Positions 36,046 to 45,213 of a stretch of DNA of 64,000 nt are shown here, piece after piece (the stretch's first letter is position 1; the number at the start of each line of letters is the position of its first letter). Source of the stretch: JALORV01 sp963703945 (lineage in GTDB: Bacteria > Pseudomonadota > Gammaproteobacteria > Burkholderiales > Burkholderiaceae_F); the NCBI GenBank assembly GCA_963703945.1, contig CAVPGM010000034.1, forward strand, positions 1 through 64,000, written 5' to 3'. The translations under genes and the position numbers were made by a program. The notes below the pieces were generated by a model. That model was not told the origin of the DNA. It saw only the letters and a program-made list of their open reading frames with translations, and searched no databases.

Positions 36046-36660
36046 TCACTCCGTGAGCACATCCGCCCCCTTGGGCGGGGTGAAGCGGAAGGTCTCCGCG
36101 TCGAGCCTGGGATTGCGTTCGAGGTTGCTGAAGGCGAGGTGCGTGGTCTGGCCGAAGCTGTCGACCAGCAACATCGCACCGGGCAGGCCGCCGCGGAATC
36201 CGATCTCGATGCGGGAAAACGGAGTGTCCTTTGCGCGCGGCTTCGCGCTGATCCACTCGAGGCCGTCCCGCGCGCCGGCATCGCTGACTTCGAATTCGCG
36301 CTCGAAATCGTTGGACCCGAACAGGATCGATGCCGGACTCGACGGCAGGGCGGTTTGCAGTTTCCGTACAGTCGCCTGGTTGAGGTCGCGGTCATAGATG
36401 GTCAGCTGCTGACCGTCGGCGATGATCAGCTGCTCATAGGGCTTGTCGTAGATCCAGCGGAACCTGCCCGGACGCTGGAAGACGAACCGACCCTTTGATT
36501 CCTTCGTCGCTGTGCCAGCCCGCGCGACGCGCTGGACGAAGTCGCCGCGTGCGCTCGATGTCTGCGTCAGGAAACTGCGCAACTGGTCCACGGCGGCCGC
36601 TTGCGCCGGACTCGCGGTCAGGGTCGCGCCAGTCAGTACGGAGAAGAACGCGCCGACCAC
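36046..36660 (-). CDS. lolA: Outer-membrane lipoprotein carrier protein LolA
   Basis: This periplasmic chaperone carries lipoproteins from LolCDE to LolB. The mature region (VDQLRSFLTQTSSARGDFVQ, FVFQRPGRFRWIYDKPYEQL, LIIADGQQLTIYDRDLNQAT, GQTTHLAFSNLERNPRLDAE) is clear. The start is uncertain: in-frame GTG 36660 gives a signal peptide without basic residues. A GTG at 36676, directly after the ftsK TGA, would give an n-region (MLAR) if one extra base near 36668 is removed, in line with other lesions in this window. It lies downstream of ftsK, a common pairing. Confidence 0.9.
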   Translation of the reverse strand: MVGAFFSVLTGATLTASPAQAAAVDQLRSFLTQTSSARGDFVQRVARAGTATKESKGRFVFQRPGRFRWIYDKPYEQLIIADGQQLTIYDRDLNQATVRKLQTALPSSPASILFGSNDFEREFEVSDAGARDGLEWISAKPRAKDTPFSRIEIGFRGGLPGAMLLVDSFGQTTHLAFSNLERNPRLDAETFRFTPPKGADVLTE

Positions 36661-36676
36661 AAACCGGCGCGAGCAC

Positions 36677-39019
36677 TCAGACGTCGCGCGCGGGTACCAG
36701 GATTTCGCGATTGCCATTGCTCTGCATCGGAGAAACCAGTCCGGACCGCTCCATGTCCTCGAGCAGGCGCGCCGCGCGGTTGTAGCCGATGCGCAGGTGC
36801 CGCTGGACCAACGAAATCGACGCGCGCCGGTTCTTGACGACGATCTCGACCGCCTGATCGTATAACGGGTCGGCTTCCGCCACCGGTTGACCCGCGGCGC
36901 TTTCGTCGCCTTCCGCCAAAGGCGGGTCCAGCACCCCGCCGACGTACTGCGGCGCGCCGCGCTTGCGCAGGGTGTCGACCACCCGATGAACTTCGGCGTC
37001 GCCCACGAAGGCTCCATGCACGCGCGACGGCAGGCCAGTGCCGGGTGCGAGGTACAGCATGTCGCCCTGCCCCAGCAGCGATTCCGAGCCCATCTGGTCG
37101 AGAATCGTGCGCGAATCAACCCGGCTCGACACCTGGTATGAGATGCGCGCCGGGATGTTCGCCTTGATGAGTCCGGTGATCACGTCGACCGACGGCCGTT
37201 GCGTGGCCAGGATCAGGTGCATGCCGGCGGCGCGCGCCTTCTGCGCGATGCGCGCGATCAGCTCCTCGACCTTCTTGCCGGTGACCATCATCAGGTCGGC
37301 CAGCTCGTCGATCACGACCACGATCATCGGCAGCGGCTCGAGCGGTTCGGCGTCGTCGGGCGTCAGCGAAAACGGGTTGCGCAGGATCTCGCCCTTCGCG
37401 CGCGCATCGGCCAGCTTCTGGTTGTAGCCGCTCAAACTGCGCACGCCCAGCTTGCTCAGCAGCCGATAGCGCCTGTCCATTTCGGCGACACACCACTGCA
37501 GCGCGTTGCCAGCCTCGCGCATGTCGGTCACGACCGGGCACAGCAGGTGCGGGATGCCCTCGTAGACCGAGAGCTCGAGCATCTTGGGATCGACCAGGAT
37601 TAGGCGCACCTGCGACGGGTCCGCCTTGTACAGGATCGACAGAATCATCGCGTTGATGCCGACCGACTTGCCCGAGCCAGTGGTGCCGGCCACCAGCAGG
37701 TGCGGCATTCGCGCCAGGTCGACGACCACCGCCTTGCCGGCGATGTCCTTGCCGAGTCCCAGCGTCACTAGCGAGGCGCTCTCGTTGTAGACCGCCGACC
37801 CGAGGATCTCCGACAGCCTGACCACCTGCCGGCGCGCGTTCGGCAACTCGAGCCCCATCAGGTTCTTGCCGGGAATCGTTTCGACGACCCGCACCGAAAC
37901 CAGCGACAGTGAGCGCGCGAGATCCTTGGCCAGGTTGACGATCTGGCTGCCCTTCACGCCGATCGCAGGCTCGATCTCGTAGCGCGTGATCACAGGCCCC
38001 GGGTAGGCGGCCACCACCTGCGCCTCGACGTTGAAATCGCGCAGCTTCTTCTCGATCAGGCGCGAAGTGAATTCGAGGGTCTCGGTCGGTACGCTTTCGA
38101 CCGCCGGCGGAGGTTCGTCCAGCAGGTCGAGCGGCGGCAGTCGCGTATCGGCGATTTCGGCAAAGAGCGGGACCTGCTTTTCCTTCTGCTTGCGCTCGGA
38201 AGGCTTGACGTACGCAGCCGGCCGCTCGATATGGACCGGTGGCGTGTCCTCGATGCGTTCGCGTTCCTCGGCCAGCGCGGCTTCCCGCAGGCGGGTTGCC
38301 GCTTCGCCGATCGCTCGGTCCTCGGCTTCCTCGCGTCGCCGCTCGGCGCGGCGCGAGAACCCCTCGATGAACCAGCCGAGGCGTTCGGCCACAGTGAGCC
38401 AGGAGAAATCGAGGAACAGCGACAGGCCGATGGCGATGCCCACCAGGAGGATGACGCTGGCGCCGGTGAATCCGACCACGGACTGCAGCCACGGCGCGAC
38501 CGTGGAACCGAGGATGCCACCTGGCGCACCGGGCAGCGCGGTGTTCAGCGCGGTGAGCCGCAACGCTTCCAGGCCGGTGGCTCCCACCAGCAGCGCAGCG
38601 AATCCGACGGCGTGCGCCCACGGCGGGAGGTCGTCGGCCAGCGGATCGGCGCCAGCGGCAACACGGTGCAGGCGGCGGAAACCGCGGGCAACAGTGACCA
38701 CGAGCCCCAGCGCCAACAGGTATGCCGAGAGTCCGAATGCCAGCAGCAGGACATCGGCGCACCACGCGCCCAACCGGCCACCCAGGTTACGCACCGTCCC
38801 CGCTGCCACCGAGTGCGTGAAGCCGGGATCGTCGCGGCTGTAAGACAGCAGAAACGCCAGCAAAGCCAGCGCAAGCACGGCGCCGATGATCCAGCGCGCC
38901 TCGGCAAGAAGCCGCGCGGCACGGGGGCTGCCGGACGCAACCGCAGGTGACCGGGTTCGCACCCAGGCGCCTTCAGTCACCGAGCCGGCCACGCGTTCGA
39001 TCCCGGAGCGGGTGGACAT
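36677..39019 (-). CDS. ftsK: DNA translocase FtsK
   Basis: This 780-residue divisome protein pumps chromosomal DNA to resolve dimers at the septum. Four or five N-terminal membrane helices occupy about residues 40-215. A charged linker of about 90 residues follows, short compared with E. coli FtsK. The motor domain has Walker A VAGTTGSGKSVGINAM, Walker B VVVIDELADLMM and the ATQRPSVDVITGLIKANIPA segment. The C-terminal gamma winged helix (about residues 715-775, IVVKNRRASISLVQRHLRIG) recognises KOPS. Length is usual for betaproteobacteria. Confidence 0.96.
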   Translation of the reverse strand: MSTRSGIERVAGSVTEGAWVRTRSPAVASGSPRAARLLAEARWIIGAVLALALLAFLLSYSRDDPGFTHSVAAGTVRNLGGRLGAWCADVLLLAFGLSAYLLALGLVVTVARGFRRLHRVAAGADPLADDLPPWAHAVGFAALLVGATGLEALRLTALNTALPGAPGGILGSTVAPWLQSVVGFTGASVILLVGIAIGLSLFLDFSWLTVAERLGWFIEGFSRRAERRREEAEDRAIGEAATRLREAALAEERERIEDTPPVHIERPAAYVKPSERKQKEKQVPLFAEIADTRLPPLDLLDEPPPAVESVPTETLEFTSRLIEKKLRDFNVEAQVVAAYPGPVITRYEIEPAIGVKGSQIVNLAKDLARSLSLVSVRVVETIPGKNLMGLELPNARRQVVRLSEILGSAVYNESASLVTLGLGKDIAGKAVVVDLARMPHLLVAGTTGSGKSVGINAMILSILYKADPSQVRLILVDPKMLELSVYEGIPHLLCPVVTDMREAGNALQWCVAEMDRRYRLLSKLGVRSLSGYNQKLADARAKGEILRNPFSLTPDDAEPLEPLPMIVVVIDELADLMMVTGKKVEELIARIAQKARAAGMHLILATQRPSVDVITGLIKANIPARISYQVSSRVDSRTILDQMGSESLLGQGDMLYLAPGTGLPSRVHGAFVGDAEVHRVVDTLRKRGAPQYVGGVLDPPLAEGDESAAGQPVAEADPLYDQAVEIVVKNRRASISLVQRHLRIGYNRAARLLEDMERSGLVSPMQSNGNREILVPARDV

Positions 39020-39213
39020 GGCGCCGGATTATAGGAGCGCGCCTTCTACCGACTTCTGCGACTGCTGCGAGTCCCCGCGGATCGACCGGCGCATCCTGAC
39101 TCCTCTGGAGGGGTCCCGGTTTCGTCGCGTGGCAGCCGGTTTGGCGCCGCGTACGATCCGCTTTGTCGCGCGGTATTGCGACTGGGCCGTCCGGCTCGCA
39201 GAATTCCACTTCG

Positions 39214-40356
39214 ATGGACCCGGAAATCGACCTCGCCGATCCCTGCACGACGCCTACGGCAACGGCTTCCGCGCGCGCCGCGTTTGCGCGGGTGTTCAAC
39301 CTGCGCAGCATCGCGGTCGTCTTCTACTTCTGCCTGGTGCTTCTGCTCGGCCGGTTCGTGATCTGGCTCACCTACGAACCGATCGACGAGTGGGCATTCG
39401 GCCTGGTCCGCGGGCTCCGCCAGACGATGATCAGCGCGGTGCTGGTGCTGCTGGCCATCGCGGTGGCGGAGGCCTTCGTCGCGGGGCGCCGCCTCGGCCC
39501 ACGCACCGCTCTGGCTGTGGGGGGGATCATGTCGGTGGCGGCCGCAGCCATCGGCATCCCGGTGCGGGTCTGGGTCGCCGACAATCCGGTCGTCGAAGCG
39601 GTCATGATGGAGCCTGCCTATTTCGTGCAGATCTGGGCACTGTGGTCTGCCATCGGCGGTTTCGGCTACTGGCTGTTCCACTCGATCCGGTCGGATGAGA
39701 TTGCGCGCTCTCAACTGGCCGACGCCGAGTGCTGCCGCGAGGGCTTGCAGTCGCAGATGGTCGAGGCGCGCCTGAGCGCCTTGCAGGCGCAGATCGAGCC
39801 GCACTTTCTCTTCAATACCCTCGCCAACGTCAAGCGGCTGTACGAGACGGCACCCGCGCGCGGCCGCGAAATGCTGTCGAGCCTGATCAACTATCTGCGC
39901 GCGGCGCTGCCGAGCATGCGCGAGCCCGGCTCGACGCTGCAGCGCGAGATCGACTTGGTGCGGTCCTTCCTGACCATCCTGCAAATGCGGATGGGCGAGC
40001 GGCTGGCGTTCTCGATCGACGCCCCCAGCGAACTCGCCGCCGCGCGCGTTCCGCCGATGGTGCTCCCGACCCTGGTCGAAAACGCGATCAAGCACGGGCT
40101 GCAGCCACTGCCCGAAGGCGGCCGGATCGATATCCGCGCCCGGCGTGAAGGGAGCCAGGCGATGGTCATCGAGGTGTCCGATAACGGCGCGGGTTTTTCG
40201 GCGAGCAGCGGCAGCGGCGTGGGGCTCGCCAACACGCGCTCGCGATTGTCGGCGCTGTACGGGCCGGAGGCCTCGCTGTCCCTTGCCATCGGCGCGCCGC
40301 GCGGGGTCGTGGCGACGGTCCGCCTCCCGCTGCAGGCCATGGGGCAACCAGCATGA
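39214..40356 (+). CDS. LytS/AlgZ-type sensor histidine kinase
   Basis: This 380-residue membrane kinase has about four N-terminal helices (IAVVFYFCLVLLLGRFVIWL, TMISAVLVLLAIAVAEAFVA and more). The His-kinase domain has the phosphoacceptor in QIEPHFLFNTLANVK, an N-box LVENAIKHGL, and G-boxes DNGAGF and GVGLANTRSRL. All catalytic elements are present. It is the first of three coupled genes (4-base overlaps) with a degenerate kinase and a LytTR regulator. Start ATG 39214 lies after a plain region; the open frame extends further upstream, but that part does not look coding. Confidence 0.9.
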   Translation: MDPEIDLADPCTTPTATASARAAFARVFNLRSIAVVFYFCLVLLLGRFVIWLTYEPIDEWAFGLVRGLRQTMISAVLVLLAIAVAEAFVAGRRLGPRTALAVGGIMSVAAAAIGIPVRVWVADNPVVEAVMMEPAYFVQIWALWSAIGGFGYWLFHSIRSDEIARSQLADAECCREGLQSQMVEARLSALQAQIEPHFLFNTLANVKRLYETAPARGREMLSSLINYLRAALPSMREPGSTLQREIDLVRSFLTILQMRMGERLAFSIDAPSELAAARVPPMVLPTLVENAIKHGLQPLPEGGRIDIRARREGSQAMVIEVSDNGAGFSASSGSGVGLANTRSRLSALYGPEASLSLAIGAPRGVVATVRLPLQAMGQPA

Positions 40357-41501
40357 GCGCCGTACTGCCGAACTCTGCAGTGCTCGCGGGCGCGGCACAT
40401 GCCGTATCACGCTGGATGCAGGGGTGGTCGAAGATGGGCGCGCGCCATGCGGTGGCGTGGCTCTTTGCGTCCTCGATGATGGCGGTGGTCGATTGGACGG
40501 CCATGATCGACAAGTTCGACAAGCCGAACGTGCACTTCATGATGGCGTTCGACCTCGTCACGAGCCTGATCCTGTTCGGCGTCACGCTGCTGGCATGGGT
40601 CGCCGCCACTGAAGGGGCGCCGATCAGCGGTCGAGAGCGCAATACGCGCGTCGCATGGGCCATCGTGATCGCTGCAGTGGTCTCGGCCTGCATCGTGGTC
40701 CCGCTGATGAGGGCGCTAGAGGTCGACCGCATGTGGTGGGAGATGATGGGCAAGAGCAAGCCGCAGCCGGCGCTGGCCCTGGTGATCATCGGCAACTCGA
40801 TCCACTTTGTCGCATGGTCGGGCCTGTTCATCGCGGCGGCCGAAGTCATCCGACGGCGCTCGCTGACGAACGAGGCGATCCGTGCCTCGCAGCGCGAGCA
40901 GGCGACGCTGACGCGCGACGTGCTCGAATCCCGCCTGGCGGCGATGCAGGCGCAGGTCGAGCCGCAGTTCCTGTTCGACACACTGGTGGACATCGAGCAG
41001 CTCTACCGGAAGGACAGCGCGGGCGCGGCGGACCAACTCGACCGGCTGATCACCTACCTGCGCGTGGCCCTGCCGCGACTGCGCGAAGCCGGCTCGACGA
41101 TGGCCGCCGAGATCGAACTGGTCAGGGCGTACCTCGATGTGGTGCGGTCGGCACGCGGAGGCTCACCCAGCCTGACCGTGTCGATCGCCGATGACTGCTT
41201 CGAGGCGCGCTTCTATCCGATGCTGCTGCTGCCGCTGGTGCAGCGGGCGGTGCACGGCACATCGGAAAGCGTGCCGGCCAGCATACGCATTGCGGTACAG
41301 CGCGCCGGCAGTGACATCGCCATCGTGCTGCGCATTGCTGCGCCGGACGGCTGCGCCGAGGACCGCGAAATCGCGCGAGTGCGCGAGCGGCTGGCTGGCC
41401 TTTACGGCTCGCAAGCCTCGCTTGACTGCACGGAGCTGCACGGCGACACCACCCAGTTGACCATGCGCATTCCTGGCACCGCGCCTGACATCGCGCCATG
41501 A
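40353..41501 (+). CDS. Degenerate LytS-type kinase (pseudokinase)
   Basis: This 382-residue paralogue of the preceding kinase has membrane helices at about residues 30-150 and a kinase-like domain. The phosphoacceptor His is replaced by Gln (VEPQFLFDTL instead of IEPHFLFNTL). The N-box is lost (PLVQRAVHGT instead of TLVENAIKHG), and no DxGxG box remains (RIAAPDGCAED). It should not autophosphorylate. The intact frame and the 4-base overlap with both neighbours argue for a real role, perhaps as a scaffold or sensor partner of the active kinase. Confidence 0.88.
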   Translation: MSAVLPNSAVLAGAAHAVSRWMQGWSKMGARHAVAWLFASSMMAVVDWTAMIDKFDKPNVHFMMAFDLVTSLILFGVTLLAWVAATEGAPISGRERNTRVAWAIVIAAVVSACIVVPLMRALEVDRMWWEMMGKSKPQPALALVIIGNSIHFVAWSGLFIAAAEVIRRRSLTNEAIRASQREQATLTRDVLESRLAAMQAQVEPQFLFDTLVDIEQLYRKDSAGAADQLDRLITYLRVALPRLREAGSTMAAEIELVRAYLDVVRSARGGSPSLTVSIADDCFEARFYPMLLLPLVQRAVHGTSESVPASIRIAVQRAGSDIAIVLRIAAPDGCAEDREIARVRERLAGLYGSQASLDCTELHGDTTQLTMRIPGTAPDIAP

Positions 41502-42259
41502 GCGGCGCAACCGCCATCGTCGCCGAGGACGAAGCGACTCTTCGCCATCAATTGGTCGAACAGCTGTCGCAGCTGTGGCCGGAGCTTCACATCGTCGCAG
41601 AGGCGGCCGATGGCGTGCAGGCACTGCGACTGCTCGACGAGCACGATCCCGATGTGCTGTTCCTCGACATCCAGATGCCCGGCGCCACCGGGCTTGAAGT
41701 GGCCCTACAGGCCAATGGACGCTGCCACGTGGTGTTCGTGACGGCGTACGACCAGCACGCGGTGGCCGCGTTCGACCAGGGCGCAGTCGACTACGTGCTG
41801 AAACCGGTGTCGGCCGCGCGACTGTTCACCGCGGTCAGCCGACTCAAGCAGCGACTCGGCACGCCGCCGGTACGCCTGGACGCGACGCTGAATCAGCTGG
41901 CACCGGCAGCCTTGACCGCTGCCGGTACGCGACAGCCGCTGCGCTGGATCAATGCATCGGTCGGCCAGAACCTGAAGCTCATCACGGTCGATGAAATCAG
42001 TTACTTCCAGGCCGACAACAAGTACACGCGGGTCGTCACCGCCGAAGGCGAAGCGCTGATCCGCAAGCCGCTGAAGGAGCTGGTCGAAGAGCTCGACCCG
42101 GGGCAGTTCTGGCAGATCCACCGGTCGACGCTGGTCAATGCCACGGCGATCGCCGGCGTCACGCGCGACTTTCGCGGTCGGATGATGGTGAAACTGAAGA
42201 CGCGCGCCGAAACGCTGCTGGTTTCGGACACCTACACGCACCTGTTCAGGCAGATGTAG
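41498..42259 (+). CDS. LytTR-family response regulator
   Basis: This 253-residue regulator has an N-terminal receiver domain with the phospho-acceptor Asp in LFLDIQMPG near residue 54 and the KP pair (YVLKPVSAARL), then a LytTR DNA-binding domain (about residues 150-250; ISYFQADNKYTRVVTAEGEA, FWQIHRSTLVNATAIAGVTR). It is overlapped by the pseudokinase gene. It probably receives phosphate from the active LytS-type kinase; target genes are unknown. Confidence 0.93.
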   Translation: MSGATAIVAEDEATLRHQLVEQLSQLWPELHIVAEAADGVQALRLLDEHDPDVLFLDIQMPGATGLEVALQANGRCHVVFVTAYDQHAVAAFDQGAVDYVLKPVSAARLFTAVSRLKQRLGTPPVRLDATLNQLAPAALTAAGTRQPLRWINASVGQNLKLITVDEISYFQADNKYTRVVTAEGEALIRKPLKELVEELDPGQFWQIHRSTLVNATAIAGVTRDFRGRMMVKLKTRAETLLVSDTYTHLFRQM

Positions 42260-42270
42260 CGAGTGCGCTC

Positions 42271-42450
42271 CTCGTGTACGCGACCGCTGTGCGGTCGCAC
42301 GTGCACTCGGAGCGGAAACTGCAAGTTAGTCGGCTGCGCTCCGGAGCGGCCGCGCGCTCCGCCGAGTACAACAGCACGGCACCCACCCTGCCCTGCCGCC
42401 AAGCGGGAGGGTGCCCCGCAGCCTCCCGACGCCTCCTAGACGGGGAGGAA
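42271..42450. repeat. Dispersed REP-like repeat, copy B
   Basis: It begins 12 bases after the LytTR stop codon and shares its layout with copy A (24872-25054). At the start is a perfect hairpin, GCGACCGC (42280-42287) and GCGGTCGC (42291-42298), inside CGTGTACGC...CACGTG. This is followed by the GTCGGCTGCGCTCCGGAGCGG core shared with copy A, then the CTCCCGACGCC tail. It has no gene content. Between 42450 and 42500 nothing else is recognised. Confidence 0.65.
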
Positions 42451-42501
42451 AGCCGCTTCAATTCGGACCTTTGGTTGAGTGATCGCCACTACGCCCCCAC
42501 C

Positions 42502-42507
42502 TATAAT
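42502..42507 (+). promoter_or_regulatory. -10 box upstream of trxB
   Basis: A perfect TATAAT lies 24 bases before ATG 42531. The best -35 candidate is weak and out of standard spacing. Confidence 0.5.
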
Positions 42508-42530
42508 CGCTTGACTCATCGGGGAAGAAC

Positions 42531-43520
42531 ATGGCGGCCACCAAACATGCGCGGGTGCTGATCCTGGGATCGGGACCGGCGGGCTATACGGCGGCGGTGT
42601 ACGCGGCGCGCGCCAATCTCAAGCCGGTGCTGATCACCGGCCTTGCCCAGGGCGGCCAGCTGATGACCACCACCGACGTCGACAACTGGCCGGCGGATGC
42701 CAGCGGCGTGCAGGGCCCCGATCTGATGGCGCGCTTCCTGGCCCATGCCGAGCGCTTCAACACCGAAATCGTGTTCGATCACATCCACACGGCCAAGCTC
42801 GACGAGCGGCCGCTGCGGCTGGTGGGAGACAGCGGCGAATACACGTGCGACGCGCTGATCATCGCGACCGGCGCCAGCGCCATGTACCTCGGATTGCCGT
42901 CCGAGCAGGAGTTCATGGGCAAAGGCGTGTCCGGCTGTGCGACCTGCGACGGCTTCTTCTACAAGGGACAGGACGTCGCGGTCGTCGGGGGCGGCAACAC
43001 GGCGGTTGAGGAAGCGCTCTACCTGTCGAACATCGCCAGCAAGGTCACGCTGGTCCATCGCCGCGACAAATTCCGCGCCGAGCCGATCCTGGTCGATCAC
43101 CTGATGGACAAGGTCAAGGAAGGCCGTGTCGCGCTGAAGCTGCACAGCGTGCTCGACGAGGTGCTGGGCAGCGAAACCGGAGTCACCGGAGCGCGGGTCC
43201 AGAACGTCCAGTCGGGAATCAAGGAGGACCTCGCGCTGCAAGGCGTTTTCATCGCGATCGGCCACCGACCGAACACGGAACTGTTCGTCGGCCAGCTCGA
43301 GATGGTCAATGGCTACATCGTCACGCGCGGCGGCCTGGCCGGCATGGCCACCGCCACCAGCGTGGAGGGCGTGTTCGCGGCAGGCGATGTGCAGGACCAT
43401 GTCTATCGGCAGGCCGTGACGAGTGCAGGCACCGGATGCATGGCCGCACTCGATGCGCAGAAGTATCTTGAGAATCTGCAGCCGGCCACGCAGTCCGCAC
43501 CCGAAGTCCTCGCGGCCTGA
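42531..43520 (+). CDS. trxB: Thioredoxin reductase
   Basis: This 329-residue NADPH- and FAD-dependent reductase of thioredoxin has the FAD site ILGSGPAGYTAAVYAARANL, redox motif CATC in GCATCDGFFYKG, NADPH site VVGGGNTAVEEALYLS, and FAD-binding AAGDVQDHVYRQAVT. It acts in the cytoplasm to keep thioredoxin reduced. ATG 42531 follows a GGGGAAGAAC site. Normal length. Confidence 0.97.
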   Translation: MAATKHARVLILGSGPAGYTAAVYAARANLKPVLITGLAQGGQLMTTTDVDNWPADASGVQGPDLMARFLAHAERFNTEIVFDHIHTAKLDERPLRLVGDSGEYTCDALIIATGASAMYLGLPSEQEFMGKGVSGCATCDGFFYKGQDVAVVGGGNTAVEEALYLSNIASKVTLVHRRDKFRAEPILVDHLMDKVKEGRVALKLHSVLDEVLGSETGVTGARVQNVQSGIKEDLALQGVFIAIGHRPNTELFVGQLEMVNGYIVTRGGLAGMATATSVEGVFAAGDVQDHVYRQAVTSAGTGCMAALDAQKYLENLQPATQSAPEVLAA

Positions 43521-43543
43521 GGCTCTGGCGGTGGACAGGGGAA

Positions 43544-44194
43544 ATGGCCGCCCGCTACAAGGACCTGTCTCAGCTCGCGCCGCTGCGTGAATCCCTGAGT
43601 CGCGCCGCCCGCGCCGAGGAGCTGCGGACCGATGAGCAGCGCGCCGAGGCGGCCGAGAAGTCCGCAACTCTCGACGAGTTCCGCAGCGCGGTCGGCGCCG
43701 TCACTCCGCTCGCGATCAGGCAGCGCGTCGAGCACGACCGTCCGCCCCACCCGCCGGTACCCCACAAACGCATCGAGGACAACCAGCAGGTCCTGATCGC
43801 ATCGGTGTCGGACGAGTTCGAGATCGACACGCTGCTGCACACCGACGCAGAACTTTCGTTCAGGCGGCCCGGCATCGGGCCCGATGTCCTGCGCAAGCTG
43901 CGTCGCGGCGACTGGGTCATCCAGGATGAACTGGACCTGCATGGATCGCGGGTCGACGCGGCTCGCGCGCTGCTGGCGCATTTCCTGCACGACGCGGTCA
44001 GGCGCGGTCTGCGCTGTGTGCGCGTCGTACACGGCAAGGGTCTCGGCTCGAAGGACCGTCAGCCGGTGCTGAAGGGAAAGGCACGCATGTGGCTCGCGCA
44101 GCGCGAGGAAGTCATCGCCTTCTGCCAGGCGCGGCCGGCCGAAGGAGGCGGAGGCGCGCTGATCGTGCTGCTGCGGCCGGCGCAGCGCGCGTGA
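43544..44194 (+). CDS. Smr/MutS2 domain protein
   Basis: This 216-residue protein has a C-terminal Smr domain (about residues 125-205; LDLHGSRVDAARALLAHFLH, VRVVHGKGLGS), a putative nucleic-acid nicking or structure-binding domain. The N-terminal half is charged and helical. It starts 24 bases after trxB and its stop overlaps the next gene's GTG. Biological role of stand-alone Smr proteins (YdaL/YfcN-like) is not well settled. Confidence 0.9.
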   Translation: MAARYKDLSQLAPLRESLSRAARAEELRTDEQRAEAAEKSATLDEFRSAVGAVTPLAIRQRVEHDRPPHPPVPHKRIEDNQQVLIASVSDEFEIDTLLHTDAELSFRRPGIGPDVLRKLRRGDWVIQDELDLHGSRVDAARALLAHFLHDAVRRGLRCVRVVHGKGLGSKDRQPVLKGKARMWLAQREEVIAFCQARPAEGGGGALIVLLRPAQRA

Positions 44195-44827
44195 CGAAGA
44201 CATCGGCGCTGCTGTTCGTGGTCGAGGTGGTCGCTGTACTGGCGTGCGCGTTTTCCGGCTTCGCCGAGGCGCAGCGCAAGTCGATGGACCTGGTCGGCGT
44301 CTACGTGGTGGCCTTCGTCACGGCCTTCGGCGGAGGCACGCTGCGCGATGTGCTGCTCGACCGTCGTCCGCTGTTCTGGGTCGAGCACCAGCTGTACCCG
44401 ATCCTTATCCTCGCGCTGACGCTGATTGCGACGCCGTTGATGCGTTTTGCGCAACGGATCATTCCGAATACCGCGCTGGTGGTGGCCGATGCGATCGGAC
44501 TCGGATTCTTCAGCATCAGCGGCGTCGCGCTCGCGCTGGAAGCGGGCATGTCGCCGTTCGTGGCGTCGATGATGGGCGTGGTGACCGGCGCCTTCGGGGG
44601 CGTGCTGCGCGACATCCTGCTGAACGAAGTGCCGATGGTGCTGCGCGATGGCCGGCCCTACGCGATCGCGGCGTTTCTCGGGTGCTGGCTCTACATCCTG
44701 ATGACGAACTCGGGCGCCAGCTCCGGGCTCGCACTGTGGACCGCTGCCGCACTGACGACCGGCTTTCGGCTGGTCGCGTGGCGGTTACGACTGGTCGATC
44801 AAGGATCCCGGCGAACCGCGTCCCTGA
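44191..44827 (+). CDS. TRIC-like cation channel protein (UPF0126), apparent frameshift
   Basis: This membrane protein has two UPF0126 repeats of about three helices, one with AFVTAFGGGTLRDVLLDRRP and the second with VTGAFGGVLRDILLNEVPMV; Gly-rich GGGTLRD/GGVLRD elements are the family hallmark. Start GTG 44191 overlaps the Smr stop. As written, the frame runs on into glnB antisense DNA with non-coding character. Moving one base near 44783-44786 continues as YDWSIKDPGEPRP and stops at TGA 44825-44827, a natural end just before glnB, giving about 211 residues, normal for the family. Confidence 0.8.
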
Positions 44828-44835
44828 AAGCCGCG

Positions 44836-45174
44836 CTAGACGGCCGCCTCGCCTTCCTCGCCGGTGCGTATGCGGATCACCTGCTCCACAGCGCGCACGA
44901 AAATCTTGCCGTCGCCGATCTTGCCGGTGCGCGCCGCCTTGGTGATGGCCTCGATCGCCCGCTCGACCAGCGCCTCGGGGACCACCGCCTCGACTTTCAC
45001 CTTGGGCAGGAAATCGACCACATACTCGGCACCGCGATACAGCTCCGTGTGGCCCTTCTGCCGCCCGAAGCCCTTGACCTCGGTGACGGTGAGCCCGCTG
45101 ACGCCCACGTCTGCGAGCGCTTCGCGCACTTCGTCGAGCTTGAACGGCTTGATGATCGCTGTGATCTGTTTCAT
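44836..45174 (-). CDS. glnB: Nitrogen regulatory protein P-II
   Basis: This 112-residue trimeric signal protein reports nitrogen and 2-oxoglutarate status to GlnE, NtrB and others. The T-loop carries the uridylylated Tyr in HTELYRGAEYVVDF; the N-terminus MKQITAIIKPFKLDEVREAL and the C-terminal signature TGKIGDGKIFV are canonical. It lies 39 bases downstream of nadE on the same strand, a common betaproteobacterial arrangement; it converges with the TRIC gene, leaving a small gap. Confidence 0.97.
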   Translation of the reverse strand: MKQITAIIKPFKLDEVREALADVGVSGLTVTEVKGFGRQKGHTELYRGAEYVVDFLPKVKVEAVVPEALVERAIEAITKAARTGKIGDGKIFVRAVEQVIRIRTGEEGEAAV

Positions 45175-45213
45175 GGTCGCTTCCTGGCGTCAGTTTCCGG
45201 GGAATTCTAGGGC

